From Micromonospora acroterricola (GTDB lineage: Bacteria; Actinomycetota; Actinomycetes; Mycobacteriales; Micromonosporaceae): a DNA stretch of 41,235 bases. The stretch covers positions 1 to 41,235 of the forward strand of contig NZ_QGKR01000163.1 in NCBI RefSeq assembly GCF_003172955.1, given 5' to 3'. This document shows positions 6,587-17,247 of the stretch, one piece after another (position 1 is the first letter of the stretch; every line of letters starts with the position of its first letter). A program made the translations under genes and the position numbers. Below the pieces are notes generated by a model that saw only the letters and a list, made by a program, of their open reading frames with translations, was not told the origin of the DNA and did not search any database.

Positions 6587-7633
6587 GTGGAACTCGGCAT
6601 TCTGTCGCTCAGCGACCTGCAGATCGACCCGGACACCGGCAAGCCGTTCAGCGCGGCGCAGCGCGTGGCCGACACCCTCGACTACGCGGTCCTGGCCGAC
6701 CGGCTCGGCCTGGACCTGTTCGCCCTCGGCGAGCACCACACCCTCGACTTCGCGGTCTCCTCGCCAGCGGTGGTGCTGGCCGCGATCGCCGCCCGTACCA
6801 GGAAGATCCAGCTCACCACCGCGGTCACCGTGCTCAGCGCCCTCGACCCGGTCCGGGTCTACCAGGACTTCGCCCAGCTCGATCTGGTCAGCAACGGCCG
6901 TGCCGAGATCATCGCGGGTCGCAGCGCGTTCGTCGAGCCGTTCGCCCTGTTCGGCCACCACGTCAACGACTACGACGCCCTCTACACCGAAAAGCTCGAC
7001 CTGCTGCTACGACTCCGCGACCAGGAGAAGGTGACCTGGTCCGGCCGGTTCCGGCCGCCGCTGCACGACGCCCAGATCACACCCCGCGCGGTCCAGGACC
7101 CGCTGCCGGTCTGGGCCGGCGTCGGCGGCTCGCCCGCCAGCGCTGAACGCGCCGGCCGCCTGGGACTGCCGATGGTGCTGGGCTACATCGGCGGCCCGCT
7201 GCACCACGCCAGACGGACCGTGGACATCTACCGCGCCGCCGGGGAGATGGCCGGGCACGCGGAGAAGCTGCGGGTGGGCATCTCCACCCACTTCTTCGCC
7301 GGTCCGGACCCTCGCTCCGCCCGTAGCAGCGTCTACTCCTACTACCACGAGTACCTGCGGCCCAAGACGCCTGGCGGCCGCGGCTTCAATGTCAGCCGGG
7401 CGCAGTTCGAGGCCGGCACGCAGCGCGGCCACGCTCTGATGATCGGCTCCAGCGCGGAGCTGATCGAGAAGATTCTCGACGCTCATGAGGCGCTCGGCAT
7501 CGACCGGTTCTTCGCCCAGTTCGACTGGGGCGGACTGCCCCGCCGGATGGTCGAGGACTCGATCCACCGCCTCGCCACCGAGATCGCCCCGGCGGTCCGC
7601 GCGAACATCCCCACCCCGCCCCCACAACCCTGA
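6587..7633 (+). CDS. LLM class flavin-dependent oxidoreductase
   Basis: This 348-residue luciferase-like monooxygenase/reductase has a TIM barrel that binds FMN or F420. Typical features are LGLDLFALGEHH (about 43-54), the SSPAVVLAAIAARTRKIQL strand, the DPVRVYQDFAQLDLVSNGR region, and a closing segment on FAQFDWGG. The substrate is unknown. The GTG at 6587 gives the family start MELGILSLSD. It is the third gene of the redox cassette and lies 14 bases before the NmrA-like gene. Confidence 0.9.
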   Translation: MELGILSLSDLQIDPDTGKPFSAAQRVADTLDYAVLADRLGLDLFALGEHHTLDFAVSSPAVVLAAIAARTRKIQLTTAVTVLSALDPVRVYQDFAQLDLVSNGRAEIIAGRSAFVEPFALFGHHVNDYDALYTEKLDLLLRLRDQEKVTWSGRFRPPLHDAQITPRAVQDPLPVWAGVGGSPASAERAGRLGLPMVLGYIGGPLHHARRTVDIYRAAGEMAGHAEKLRVGISTHFFAGPDPRSARSSVYSYYHEYLRPKTPGGRGFNVSRAQFEAGTQRGHALMIGSSAELIEKILDAHEALGIDRFFAQFDWGGLPRRMVEDSIHRLATEIAPAVRANIPTPPPQP

Positions 7634-7647
7634 ACGGAGACCCTTGC

Positions 7648-8493
7648 ATGTCCGTGCTCGTTCTCGGCGCCACGGGCGCCCTCGGCCGCCTGCTGCTGCC
7701 CGAACTTCGCAAGCGCAATCTGGCCGCGGCTGACGTCACCGCCGCCGGCCGCAACCAGCAGGTCCTCGACGCCCTGGCCGCCGCCGGCTATCGCACCGTC
7801 CGCGTGGACCTCGACGACGCCGACCAGATCCGCGCCGCCGTCGCCGGACACGACCAGGTGGTGCTCATCTCGGGCAATGACCCCCACCGGCTGCGGCAAC
7901 ACCGCGCCGTCATCGACGCCGCCGCGGCCGCCGGGGTGGAGCACTTCCACTACACCAGCGGCGTCCGCGCCGACGACCCGAGCTTCGCGCTCGGCGCCGA
8001 CCACAAGGCCACCGAGGACGCCATCAAGCAGTCGGGTCTGCGCTTCACCATCCTGCGCAACGGTTGGTACATCGAAAACTACATCCAAGCCATGCACGGC
8101 GCCGCGCAGACCGGCGTCCTCACCGCCGCCGTCGGCGACGGCCGCGTCGCCCCGGCCGGCCGGCGTGACTTCGCCGAAGCCCTCGCCGCCGTGGTCACCA
8201 CCGACGGTCATGACGACAAGACCTACAGCCTGACCGGCGACACCGACTACTCCTACGCCGATCTCGCCGACGCCATGGCGGAGGTCCTCGGCAAACCGGT
8301 GCGGTACCAGCCGGTCAGCGCCGAGCAATACCAGGCCATCCTCACCGGTGCCGGGCTCGACGAAGGGACCGCCGGGTTCCTCGCCGCGCTCGACGGCAAC
8401 ATGGGCGCCGGGATCATGGCGTACGCCGGCGACGACCTCACCCGCCTCATCGGACACCCCACCATGTCCCTCGCCGAAGGCCTGAGCCAATGA
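7648..8493 (+). CDS. NmrA-like NAD(P)H-binding oxidoreductase (QorB type)
   Basis: This 281-residue atypical short-chain dehydrogenase begins with the dinucleotide-binding motif GATGALG (7-13). It also has the conserved YTSGVRADDPS and FTILRNGWYIENY segments of NmrA/QorB proteins (NAD(P)H:quinone reductase-like). It probably reduces quinones or senses the NADP redox state. The ribosome site is GGAGA shortly before ATG 7648. Its stop overlaps the start of the next, broken reductase gene (ATGA), so the two were once translationally coupled. Confidence 0.88.
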   Translation: MSVLVLGATGALGRLLLPELRKRNLAAADVTAAGRNQQVLDALAAAGYRTVRVDLDDADQIRAAVAGHDQVVLISGNDPHRLRQHRAVIDAAAAAGVEHFHYTSGVRADDPSFALGADHKATEDAIKQSGLRFTILRNGWYIENYIQAMHGAAQTGVLTAAVGDGRVAPAGRRDFAEALAAVVTTDGHDDKTYSLTGDTDYSYADLADAMAEVLGKPVRYQPVSAEQYQAILTGAGLDEGTAGFLAALDGNMGAGIMAYAGDDLTRLIGHPTMSLAEGLSQ

Positions 8494-8597
8494 ACGTCAC
8501 CGTCTTCGGCGCCACCGGCGCCATCGGGGCACCTCGTCGTCGCCGACCTGCTCGCCGCCGGGCACACCGTCACCGCCCACGTGCGCAACGGAGCTGA
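8490..8597 (+). pseudogene. Truncated, frameshifted NAD(P)-binding reductase
   Basis: The start ATG overlaps the preceding stop by four bases. The first 13 codons read MNVTVFGATGAIG, a typical Rossmann N-terminus. At about 8528 the frame breaks: the continuation in another frame reads HLVVADLLAAGHTVTAHVRN, exactly what should follow. The homology ends after about 36 codons, where a normal protein has 200-290 residues. The fragment has therefore lost two bases (or gained one) and most of its length; a base-calling error could explain the frameshift but not the truncation. Confidence 0.75.
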
Positions 8598-8690
8598 GTT
8601 GCGCCCCCGTGCGGCCCGGCCCTCGGCTCCAGGTCAGCCGGCCGGTGGGTCGGCGGCGGCCTCGGGAACCCGTTGCGGTACGAAGACAGG

Positions 8691-9731
8691 GTGAGTGCCG
8701 CCAGCCTGACCCCCGTTGCCCTGTCCACCGCCGCCCCTCCGGACTGTCAGGGCAGCACCTCCTGCGAATGGCTGTTCGACATGACCCACTCGGCCTGGTT
8801 CGCCGAGGGCAGCTACTGGATCCTGCTCAAGCCGCTGCGGGTGCTGCTGATCGTGGCGCTGGCGATGATCGCCCGTTGGGCGCTGCACCGGACGATCGAC
8901 CGGCTGGTGCGGACCACCACCGACGGCGCGGTGCCGACGATGCTGCGGCCACTGCGCGAACGGGTGCCCACCGCCGCGGTCGACCCGACCGAGTTCGTGC
9001 CGGAGCGGCGTCGGCAGCGGGCCGAGGCGATCGGCTCGGTGCTGCGCAGTCTGACCACCGCGTTCGTCTTCGGCATCGCGCTGCTGATGATCCTGCGGGA
9101 GTTCAGCTTCGACCTGGCGCCGCTGCTGGCCAGCGCCGGGATCGCGGGCGTCGCGCTGGGCTTCGGCGCGCAGAGCCTGGTCAAGGACCTGATCGCGGGG
9201 CTGTTCATGCTGATCGAGGACCAGTACGGCGTGGGTGACACCGTCGACCTGGGCGAGGCGACCGGTGTGGTGGAGTCGGTCGGGCTGCGGGTCACCACCG
9301 TGCGCGACGGTCGCGGCGTCCTCTGGTACATCCGCAACGGCGAGATCATCCGGGTGGGCAACAAGAGCCAGGGCTGGGCCCTGGTGGTGGTGGACCTGCC
9401 GATCGGTTTCAGCGGCACGGAGGAGGCGACCGCCGTACTGCGGACCGCAGCCGCGTCGGTGGCGGTGGACCCGGAGCTGTCGCCGGAGATCGTGGAGGCG
9501 CCGGAGGTGTTGGGTGTCGAGCAGATGACGGTGGAGGGCGCGGTGATCCGGACGGTGGTGAAGACGACCGCCGACGGGCAGTTCGCCGTGGGCCGGGAGC
9601 TGCGTCGCCGGCTGGCGGAGGCGCTGGAGAACTCGGGGATCACCGCGCAGATCGCCGCTTCCCGCATCTATCCCGGTCTACCCAACCGGCCGCTGGCCGA
9701 CGGCGAGACCGGTCAGGGCGGCGCGACCTGA
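8691..9731 (+). CDS. MscS family mechanosensitive ion channel
   Basis: This protein of about 346 residues has three predicted membrane segments (near 42-62, 103-122 and 127-160). The last contains the pore motif GIAGVALGFGAQSLVKDLIAG, followed by the MscS beta domain (DTVDLGEATGVVESVGLR) and a C-terminal alpha/beta region. Such channels release solutes on osmotic downshock. The start is uncertain: I prefer GTG 8691 (VSAASLTPV) over TTG 8673, though neither has a convincing ribosome site. It appears to be monocistronic. Confidence 0.9.
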   Translation: MSAASLTPVALSTAAPPDCQGSTSCEWLFDMTHSAWFAEGSYWILLKPLRVLLIVALAMIARWALHRTIDRLVRTTTDGAVPTMLRPLRERVPTAAVDPTEFVPERRRQRAEAIGSVLRSLTTAFVFGIALLMILREFSFDLAPLLASAGIAGVALGFGAQSLVKDLIAGLFMLIEDQYGVGDTVDLGEATGVVESVGLRVTTVRDGRGVLWYIRNGEIIRVGNKSQGWALVVVDLPIGFSGTEEATAVLRTAAASVAVDPELSPEIVEAPEVLGVEQMTVEGAVIRTVVKTTADGQFAVGRELRRRLAEALENSGITAQIAASRIYPGLPNRPLADGETGQGGAT

Positions 9732-9977
9732 CCGCGGCGGCACTGCCCGTGGATACAGGGGTCGCGAGCCACCCGGCCCCTCAGGTATCGTCCGTTCGTT
9801 CAGTCGGGGATGCGACGAACCATCCGTTCGCCCTAGCTAGTTGTCAGACGATCGGGCAGAATCCGGAACACGCGTTCCCGCCGGAGCGTGGTCACATCCT
9901 CGCTGATCCGTAGATCTGACGAGTGTTCCCGGCCGGGCTGTCACGAGCGGCCACCCCGGGGGCCGATGGAGGCGACG

Positions 9978-11354
9978 GTGCCCGACGAGCGACCTTCCGT
10001 GGAAGGCCCGGCCACTTTTCGCGAGGTGTTCGACCAACGCGAGTTCCGGGCGGTCTTCACGGCTGGCGCCCTCTCCTGGGTCGGTGACTACGTCGCCAAG
10101 GCGGCCGTCACCCTGCTCGTCTACCAGCAGACCAGTTCCGTCGCGCTCTCCGCCGCCGCCTTCGCGGTCAGCTACCTGCCGTGGCTGCTCGGCGGTCCCC
10201 TGCTCGCCGCGCTGGCCGAGCGGTACCCGTACCGGCGGGTGATGGTGGCGTGCGACGTGATCCGGATGGCGCTGATGCTGCTCATCGCCATCCCGAACCT
10301 GCCGGTCCCGGCGGTGCTGGTGCTCATCTTCGCCGCCACGCTGGCCAACCCGCCGAGCCAGGCGGCGAAGTCGGCGCTGATGCCGCAGATCCTCACCGGC
10401 GACCGGCTGGTGGTGGGGCTGTCGCTGAACGGCAGCGTCGGGCAGGCCGCCCAGGTCGTCGGCTACCTGCTCGGCGCGGCCGTCGCCGCGATCGACCCGG
10501 CCCTCGCGCTGCTGATCAACGCGCTGACCTTCGCCGTCTCGGCGCTGATCGTCCGCCTCGGCGTCCGCGACCGGGCCCCGCTGATGACCACCGCGCACCG
10601 CAGCCACCTGCTCCGGGAGACCGGCCAGGGGTTCCAGATCGTGTTCGGCACGCCGGTGCTGCGGGCCATCGCGGTGCTCGTGTTCAGCGCGATGCTCTTC
10701 TCGATCGTCCCCGAGGGGCTGGCGGCGGCCTGGGCCAACCAGGACGCGGGCGGCGACCTGGACGCGGGAGTGGCGCAGGCGGTGATCATGGTGGCCAACC
10801 CGGTCGGCTTCATCCTCGGCGGGCTGCTGGTGAGCCGGCTGTTCGGTCCGACCCGCCGGCTGGCCCTGATGCGACCGCTCGCGGTGTTCGCCCCGCTGGT
10901 GCTGGTGCCGGCGCTGTTCGATCCGTCGCCGCTGGTGGTGGCGCTGCTCGCCGCCCTCTGCGGGTTCGCGGTCGCCGGCATGCTGCCGATGGCCAACGGG
11001 CTGTTCGTCCAGGCGCTGCCCGCCGAGTTCCGGGCCCGCGCCTTCGGCGTGATGGCCACCGGCGTTCAGGTCACCCAGGGTCTGGCGGTGCTGGTCACCG
11101 GGTTGCTCGCCGAGCGGTTCGCCATCCCGATGGTGGTGGGCTGGTGGAGTGCGGCCGGGGTTCTGCTGATGATGGTGGCCGCGCTGCGCTGGCCGGATCG
11201 GCAGACGGTGGACGGCGCGATCGCGACGGCGTCCGCGGCGAACGCCGGGGCGCCGACCAACCCGGAAGGCCCGGACACTCCGGCGGCCGGCGGCACGGCC
11301 CCGGGCACCGGGCCGCAGGCGGCTGAGGGTCGCCGCCGGCACGCGGTCACCTGA
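9978..11354 (+). CDS. MFS transporter
   Basis: This major facilitator superfamily protein of about 458 residues has around 11-12 hydrophobic segments. It shows the loop motif LLGGPLLAALAERYPYRRVM between helices 2 and 3, and NPPSQAAKSALMPQILTG, common in MFS efflux proteins of the enterobactin/macrolide-exporter type (MFS_3). The C-terminal tail of about 50 residues is Ala/Gly/Pro-rich and probably disordered. GTG 9978 follows GGAGG by 5 bases; ATG 9966 and GTG 9888 are alternatives. The substrate is unknown. The 246 bases upstream (9732-9977) show no gene. Confidence 0.88.
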   Translation: MPDERPSVEGPATFREVFDQREFRAVFTAGALSWVGDYVAKAAVTLLVYQQTSSVALSAAAFAVSYLPWLLGGPLLAALAERYPYRRVMVACDVIRMALMLLIAIPNLPVPAVLVLIFAATLANPPSQAAKSALMPQILTGDRLVVGLSLNGSVGQAAQVVGYLLGAAVAAIDPALALLINALTFAVSALIVRLGVRDRAPLMTTAHRSHLLRETGQGFQIVFGTPVLRAIAVLVFSAMLFSIVPEGLAAAWANQDAGGDLDAGVAQAVIMVANPVGFILGGLLVSRLFGPTRRLALMRPLAVFAPLVLVPALFDPSPLVVALLAALCGFAVAGMLPMANGLFVQALPAEFRARAFGVMATGVQVTQGLAVLVTGLLAERFAIPMVVGWWSAAGVLLMMVAALRWPDRQTVDGAIATASAANAGAPTNPEGPDTPAAGGTAPGTGPQAAEGRRRHAVT

Positions 11355-11436
11355 GTGGTCCACCGACCCTGACGGGAGCGGGCCGGCGTGACCCGGCGCA
11401 CGGCGTCCGGGTCGGGCCCGCGCGCGACGCACCTGG

Positions 11437-11442
11437 CAGGAT
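11437..11442 (+). promoter_or_regulatory. -10 element of a probable leaderless promoter
   Basis: CAGGAT lies 6 bases before the GTG start of the globin gene, so transcription would begin at or next to the start codon. No ribosome site is present. Confidence 0.4.
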
Positions 11443-11448
11443 GGAACG

Positions 11449-11877
11449 GTGAACCCCGCAGGTGAATCCGACCGTCCCGGCACGCCGACAACCCTCTTCG
11501 AGGCGGTCGGCGGCGAACCCACCTTCCGCAAGTTGGTGGACGAGTTCTACGCCGGCGTGGCCACCGATCCCCTGCTGCGGCCCATGTACCCGGAGGAGGA
11601 CCTGGGCCCGGCCGCGGACCGGTTGACCCTGTTCCTCATGCAGTACTGGGGCGGGCCGAACACGTACTCCGCCCAGCGTGGGCACCCGCGGCTGCGGATG
11701 CGGCACGCCCCGTTCCGGATCGGCCTGGCCGAGCGGGACGCCTGGCTGCGGCACATGCGCCACGCCGTCGACCGGCTCGACCTGGAGCCGGAGATCGCCA
11801 CCGCGCTCTGGGACTACCTGGAGCGGGCCGCGTACTTCATGGTCAACGCCATGGAGGATCCGGCCGCCGGCCCCTGA
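11449..11877 (+). CDS. glbO: Group II truncated hemoglobin (GlbO/trHbO type)
   Basis: This 142-residue globin has a 2-on-2 fold. The region [25 protein letters not shown] carries the Tyr and Trp near the heme and the proximal-side His region; the G helix has the conserved [14 protein letters not shown] with Trp, diagnostic of group II. Members bind O2 tightly and help with peroxide or NO chemistry at the membrane. The GTG start is preceded by a -10-like CAGGAT and no ribosome site. It converges on the YbjN gene, with a hairpin between them. Confidence 0.93.
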   Translation: MNPAGESDRPGTPTTLFEAVGGEPTFRKLVDEFYAGVATDPLLRPMYPEEDLGPAADRLTLFLMQYWGGPNTYSAQRGHPRLRMRHAPFRIGLAERDAWLRHMRHAVDRLDLEPEIATALWDYLERAAYFMVNAMEDPAAGP

Positions 11878-11884
11878 CGGCCCC

Positions 11885-11913
11885 CGAGCCGTCCGGCGAC
11901 GCCGGGCGGCTCG
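11885..11913. terminator. Bidirectional terminator hairpin
   Basis: CGAGCCGTCCGGC (11885-11897) and GCCGGGCGGCTCG (11901-11913) form a 13-bp stem with one G-T pair and a 3-base loop, between the convergent globin and YbjN genes. Confidence 0.7.
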
Positions 11914-11934
11914 CCGGCCCGGCCGGCGGCAGCC

Positions 11935-12519
11935 TCAGAGCAGCGCGCCCTCGTCGTGCAGCCAGTCCACGAAGCTGGTGGCGACCGCCGCGCCACAGTC
12001 CAGCATCTCGACCAGCAGCGCGTCGTGGGTGCCGGCGCCGAGCGGCACCTGGAGCTCGGCGTAGATCGGCAGTTGACCGCGCTCGGTCGGGTCGCCGATG
12101 TACGCCTTGCAGAACCGGCGGGTGTGGTTCCACTCGTTGACCACCCGGTAGGCCCGGTCGGCCCAGTCCGGCGGCACCGTGGCGTGCGGGCGGGCCCGCA
12201 TCACCAGGATCTCGTCCTCCGGCCCCTCGAGGGTGACCAGCACGGCGTGCCGTTCCCACATGGCCAGCAGGTTGCCGTCGCCGTCGGCCAGATACCGCAC
12301 GTCGAGCAGGTCGAGCGCGTCGCAGACGCGGCGCAGGCTCACCGGCTCGATGGTGGCCGGCATCTCGGTCAGCACGGGCCGCTCGTTGGACGGGCAGTCG
12401 TCCCCCGGCTGGCGAGGGTTGGGCGGTCCGACACGGACCGCGCTCTCCACTGTGATCCCGCTTCGGGTTTCCGGATCGCCGCCGTCGGCGGGACCGGGGC
12501 GCCATGACCACCACGGCAT
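11935..12519 (-). CDS. YbjN domain-containing protein
   Basis: This 194-residue cytoplasmic protein has a YbjN-like domain from about residue 55 (RRVCDALDLLDVRYLADGDGNLLAMW) through RAYRVVNEWNHTRRFCKAYIGD, which is typical of the type III-secretion-chaperone-like fold family. Its function is unknown; relatives are proposed as chaperone-like or regulatory proteins. The N-terminal 50 residues are Pro/Gly-rich and less conserved in character; an internal ATG at 12363 is an alternative start. It converges on the globin gene. Confidence 0.75.
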   Translation of the reverse strand: MPWWSWRPGPADGGDPETRSGITVESAVRVGPPNPRQPGDDCPSNERPVLTEMPATIEPVSLRRVCDALDLLDVRYLADGDGNLLAMWERHAVLVTLEGPEDEILVMRARPHATVPPDWADRAYRVVNEWNHTRRFCKAYIGDPTERGQLPIYAELQVPLGAGTHDALLVEMLDCGAAVATSFVDWLHDEGALL

Positions 12520-12650
12520 CGCTCGCGCACCTCACTCCCCAGCGGATCCAGCCGCCTACGGTGCGTTGGATCCGAGGATGGACGGTACCCGGACAGCCGG
12601 GTTGAAGCATCCCCCCAACGACCGCACCAGCCCAGAAGAATGAACTGGGG

Positions 12651-13397
12651 TCATCCGTTCGGACGAGTCACCAGGGGTGTCACGGCAAGATCCGTGGCCT
12701 TCTGCAACCAGGCCGCTCCGTATGGTCCTACCAGGCCGACCCAACGGCCGGCCGTCCGCACCTGGACGGCAGCCTCCGCGGAGCCGCCTCCCGCGCCGTC
12801 AGCCGCGCCGAGGAAGCCCATCCGGACCAGCCCCTGCACCAGTCGCTGCGGCACCTCCACCGGCGGGCCGGGCGGGCCGTCCGGGGTGACGAGCACGGCC
12901 ACGTGGTCGAGCAGCGCGTCACGCAGCGCCCGCTGACCCACCGCGCGGCCGGCCACACCGTGCTCGCTGGCGGTGCGCAGGGTGCCCGCCGCCGCGTGCG
13001 CGATCCGCCGCAGCTCGGCGGAGGGCAGCGCCTCCACCGGCCGGCTGCGCGCGGGCGGAAGCGGCCACCGCCACTGCGCGTCCCTGCGGGCGGGCAACGC
13101 GGCGCCCCCACGTTCCAACTCCGCCAGCAGCTCGGCGGCGGCCACCGTGACGTCCTCGGCGGCGGCGCCGTCGGCCGGACCGCCGTCCACCGTCCGGACC
13201 ACCAGCACCTGCCACGGCAACCGGGCCCAGAGGGCGACCCGACCGGCGGCGCCGGCCGGCCGCAGCCGGACCGGCGCGACCGGATCCAGCCGGACCAGCC
13301 GGGCCAGGAAGGCGCCCGCGTCGGCCACCCCGGTGACGCCGTGCCCCGGCGTGGACGACGTCGCCCCGTCCGGCCCGGCCGTGTCCGGCCGGGTCAC
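12651..13397 (-). CDS. Hypothetical protein in the ettA-thioesterase operon
   Basis: This is a 248-residue Ala/Arg/Pro-rich soluble protein with no signal peptide, membrane segment or recognised domain. Its middle contains WARLPWQVLVVRTV and a helical stretch (AAAELLAELERGG); its end has WVGLVGPYGAAWLQKATDL. The GTG start overlaps the thioesterase stop (GTGA), so translation is coupled and the product probably acts with it or was retained for expression. Coding is supported by strong G/C third-position bias along the full length. I do not recognise the family. Confidence 0.75.
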   Translation of the reverse strand: MTRPDTAGPDGATSSTPGHGVTGVADAGAFLARLVRLDPVAPVRLRPAGAAGRVALWARLPWQVLVVRTVDGGPADGAAAEDVTVAAAELLAELERGGAALPARRDAQWRWPLPPARSRPVEALPSAELRRIAHAAAGTLRTASEHGVAGRAVGQRALRDALLDHVAVLVTPDGPPGPPVEVPQRLVQGLVRMGFLGAADGAGGGSAEAAVQVRTAGRWVGLVGPYGAAWLQKATDLAVTPLVTRPNG

Positions 13398-13840
13398 GCC
13401 ACGCCGCCCTGCGGGCCGTAGGTGAGCAGGAAGTCACGCTCCTCGGCGGTGATCCGCCGGGGCACCTGGCGGGTCAGGTCGAACGGCACCAGCACCGAGC
13501 GGGCCCGACTGGCCAGCACCTCGCCGTCGTACAGCTCGTAGGCCACCGTGAACCGGGAGGCCCGGATCTCCTCGACCCACAGCTCGATCCGGACGGTGGG
13601 AGCGGCCTCCGCGGTGGCCCGGCCCAGCGCGTAGTCGACCGGGCGCAGGTAGTCGACCTCGTGCCGACGGATCACCACCCCGTCGGCGAACGAGCCGACC
13701 CCCCAGGCCCGGCCGCCGGCGAACATCAACGCCACCCGCGCCTCCTCGTACAGGGTGAGGAAGCGCGAGTTGTTGACGTGGCCGTACGCGTCCAGGTCGG
13801 ACCAGCGCAGCGTGCAGTGGTAGACGAACCGGTCAGACAC
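13394..13840 (-). CDS. Acyl-CoA thioesterase, hotdog fold (4HBT type)
   Basis: This 148-residue hotdog-fold thioesterase carries the 4-hydroxybenzoyl-CoA thioesterase signature RWSDLDAYGHVNNSRFLTLYEEARV (about 13-37), in which the Asp is catalytic, followed by five beta strands. The acyl substrate cannot be told from sequence. It starts 12 bases after the ettA stop and overlaps the next gene by four bases, so ettA, thioesterase and the unknown protein form an operon. There is no obvious ribosome site at the GTG, suggesting dependence on upstream translation. Confidence 0.88.
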   Translation of the reverse strand: MSDRFVYHCTLRWSDLDAYGHVNNSRFLTLYEEARVALMFAGGRAWGVGSFADGVVIRRHEVDYLRPVDYALGRATAEAAPTVRIELWVEEIRASRFTVAYELYDGEVLASRARSVLVPFDLTRQVPRRITAEERDFLLTYGPQGGVA

Positions 13841-13852
13841 CGTGTCGGCCGG

Positions 13853-15529
<1,677 letters not shown>

Positions 15530-15846
15530 GGTGCGGGCTACCTCCGTCGGTTGCTGTCGCATGATCGGCGGCGCGGCGCGGGCTGCGACCTCCGCCCGCC
15601 GCCGCCGGCCGGGAGCCGGCCACGCGCACGCCATCGTCAATCCTGACAGGTACGGCCCGCTTCGCCCACATCACCCCGCCCAGGAGTACGTCGTGCCACT
15701 CACCGAACCATCCTGTCAACAAGATCACCATCCGGATTCAGCCCGCGCGGAGCGGGTAGGGAACTCCGGCACGGGGCACCAGAGGCCGCAGCTACGCTCA
15801 GTACGCTCATCGCGGTGGACCCGTCAGTACCCGGAGGTGGCCGATC
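15530..15846. other. Divergent promoter region of ettA and otsA
   Basis: About 317 bases lie between the divergent starts. On the minus strand TTGACA lies at 15719-15714. On the plus strand two TACGCT words (15793-15798 and 15802-15807) could be -10 boxes for otsA. No coding region with a proper ribosome site is visible. Confidence 0.4.
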
Positions 15847-17247
15847 GTGACCGTCCGTAGCTCCTTTGTCGTAGTGGCGAACCGCCTGCCGGTCGACGAG
15901 GTGAGCACACCTGAGGGACGGCAGTGGCGACGCAGCCCCGGAGGGCTGGTCACCGCCCTGCATCCCGTGCTCGCCGAACACCAGGGCACCTGGGTCGGCT
16001 GGGCCGGCGGCACCGGCGCCGCCCCCGAGCCGTTCGACCTCGAGGGCATCCGGCTGCACCCGGTCCCGCTCAGCGCCGAGGAGCTGGAGCGCTACTACGA
16101 GGGCCAGTCCAACGCGACGATCTGGCCGCTCTACCACGACGCGGTGGAGACGCCGGCCTACAAGCGGCGCTGGCGTGAGGCGTACCGCCTGGTCAACGCG
16201 CGGTTCGCGGAGGCCGCGGCGGACGTCGCGGCCGAGGGCGCGACGGTGTGGGTGCAGGACTACCAGCTCCAGCTGGTGCCGGCGATGCTCCGGGAGCTGC
16301 GGCCGGACCTGCGGATCGGTTTCTTCCTGCACATCCCGTTCCCGCCGATCGAGCTGTTCATGCAGATGCCGTTCCGCACCGAGATCCTGCGCGGGCTGCT
16401 CGGCGCCGACCTGGTGGGCTTCCAGCAGCGGCTGGCTGCGCAGAACTTCGTCCGGCTGGCCCGGCACCTGCTCGGGCTCCGGTACGAGGGGCAGATGATC
16501 CAGGTCGACGGTCGGCAGGTGAAGGCGGGCGCCTTCCCCATCTCGATCGACACCCGGGAGATGGAGCGGATGGCCGCCGACCCGGCGGTGCAGGCCCGCG
16601 CGAAGCAGATCCGCGCCGAGCTGGGTGACCCGAAGACGATTGTCCTGGGTGTGGACCGGCTGGACTACACCAAGGGCATCGAGTTGCGACTCAAGGCCTT
16701 CCGGGAACTGTTGGCTGACGGAAAGTTGACAGTTCCGGACGCGGTTATGGTGCAGGTGGCCACACCAAGCCGAGAACGCGTGGAGCACTACCAGGCACTT
16801 CGGGTAAAGGTCGAGCGCGAGGTTGGCCGGATTAATGGTGAATTCGGCAGGGTCGGCGTGCCGGCGGTGCATTACCTGCATCAGTCGTACAGTCGCAGTG
16901 AACTGGCCGCGATGTACGTCGCCGCCGACGTGATGATGGTGACCCCGCTGCGAGACGGAATGAATCTGGTAGCCAAGGAGTATGTCGCATCGCGCGCCGA
17001 CCAGGGCGGCGCGCTCGTGCTCAGTGAATTCGCCGGCGCCGCCACCGAGCTGCGCCAGGCCTTTTTGTGTAATCCGCACGACCCGGACGCGGTCAAGGAC
17101 GCCCTGCTCCGGGCCGTGCACGTGGAGAAAACCGAGGCACGCCGCCGAATGCGGACAATGCAACGTCACCTGCGCACCCACGACGTGGGGCACTGGGCCA
17201 AGTCTTTCCTCTCCGAGCTTGGAGACTCCGAGGCGGAGGCCGCGTGA
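15847..17247 (+). CDS. otsA: Trehalose-6-phosphate synthase OtsA
   Basis: This 466-residue GT20 enzyme joins UDP- or ADP/GDP-glucose to glucose-6-phosphate. The sugar-phosphate loop ([11 protein letters not shown], about 22-32), [12 protein letters not shown] (about 136-147), the donor-binding [12 protein letters not shown] and the [14 protein letters not shown] motif are all present, so it should be active. GTG 15847 follows GGAGGTGG. Its stop overlaps the start of the otsB-GH15 gene (GTGA), giving coupled synthesis of both pathway enzymes. Between about 16690 and 17190 many codons end in A or T, unlike the rest of the gene. Confidence 0.95.
   Translation: MTVRSSFVVVANRLPVDEVSTPEGRQWRRSPGGLVTALHPVLAEHQGTWVGWAGGTGAAPEPFDLEGIRLHPVPLSAEELERYYEGQSNATIWPLYHDAVETPAYKRRWREAYRLVNARFAEAAADVAAEGATVWVQDYQLQLVPAMLRELRPDLRIGFFLHIPFPPIELFMQMPFRTEILRGLLGADLVGFQQRLAAQNFVRLARHLLGLRYEGQMIQVDGRQVKAGAFPISIDTREMERMAADPAVQARAKQIRAELGDPKTIVLGVDRLDYTKGIELRLKAFRELLADGKLTVPDAVMVQVATPSRERVEHYQALRVKVEREVGRINGEFGRVGVPAVHYLHQSYSRSELAAMYVAADVMMVTPLRDGMNLVAKEYVASRADQGGALVLSEFAGAATELRQAFLCNPHDPDAVKDALLRAVHVEKTEARRRMRTMQRHLRTHDVGHWAKSFLSELGDSEAEAA

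Noticed and set aside
8528..8597. Reading the frameshifted reductase as a genuine 35-residue Arg-rich peptide
   Set aside because: The alternative frame continues the Rossmann homology exactly, so the Arg-rich tail is an artefact of the frameshift.
9831..9838. CTAGCTAG near TTGTCA as a possible operator or promoter of the MFS gene
   Set aside because: Too short, and no matching -10 box at proper distance.
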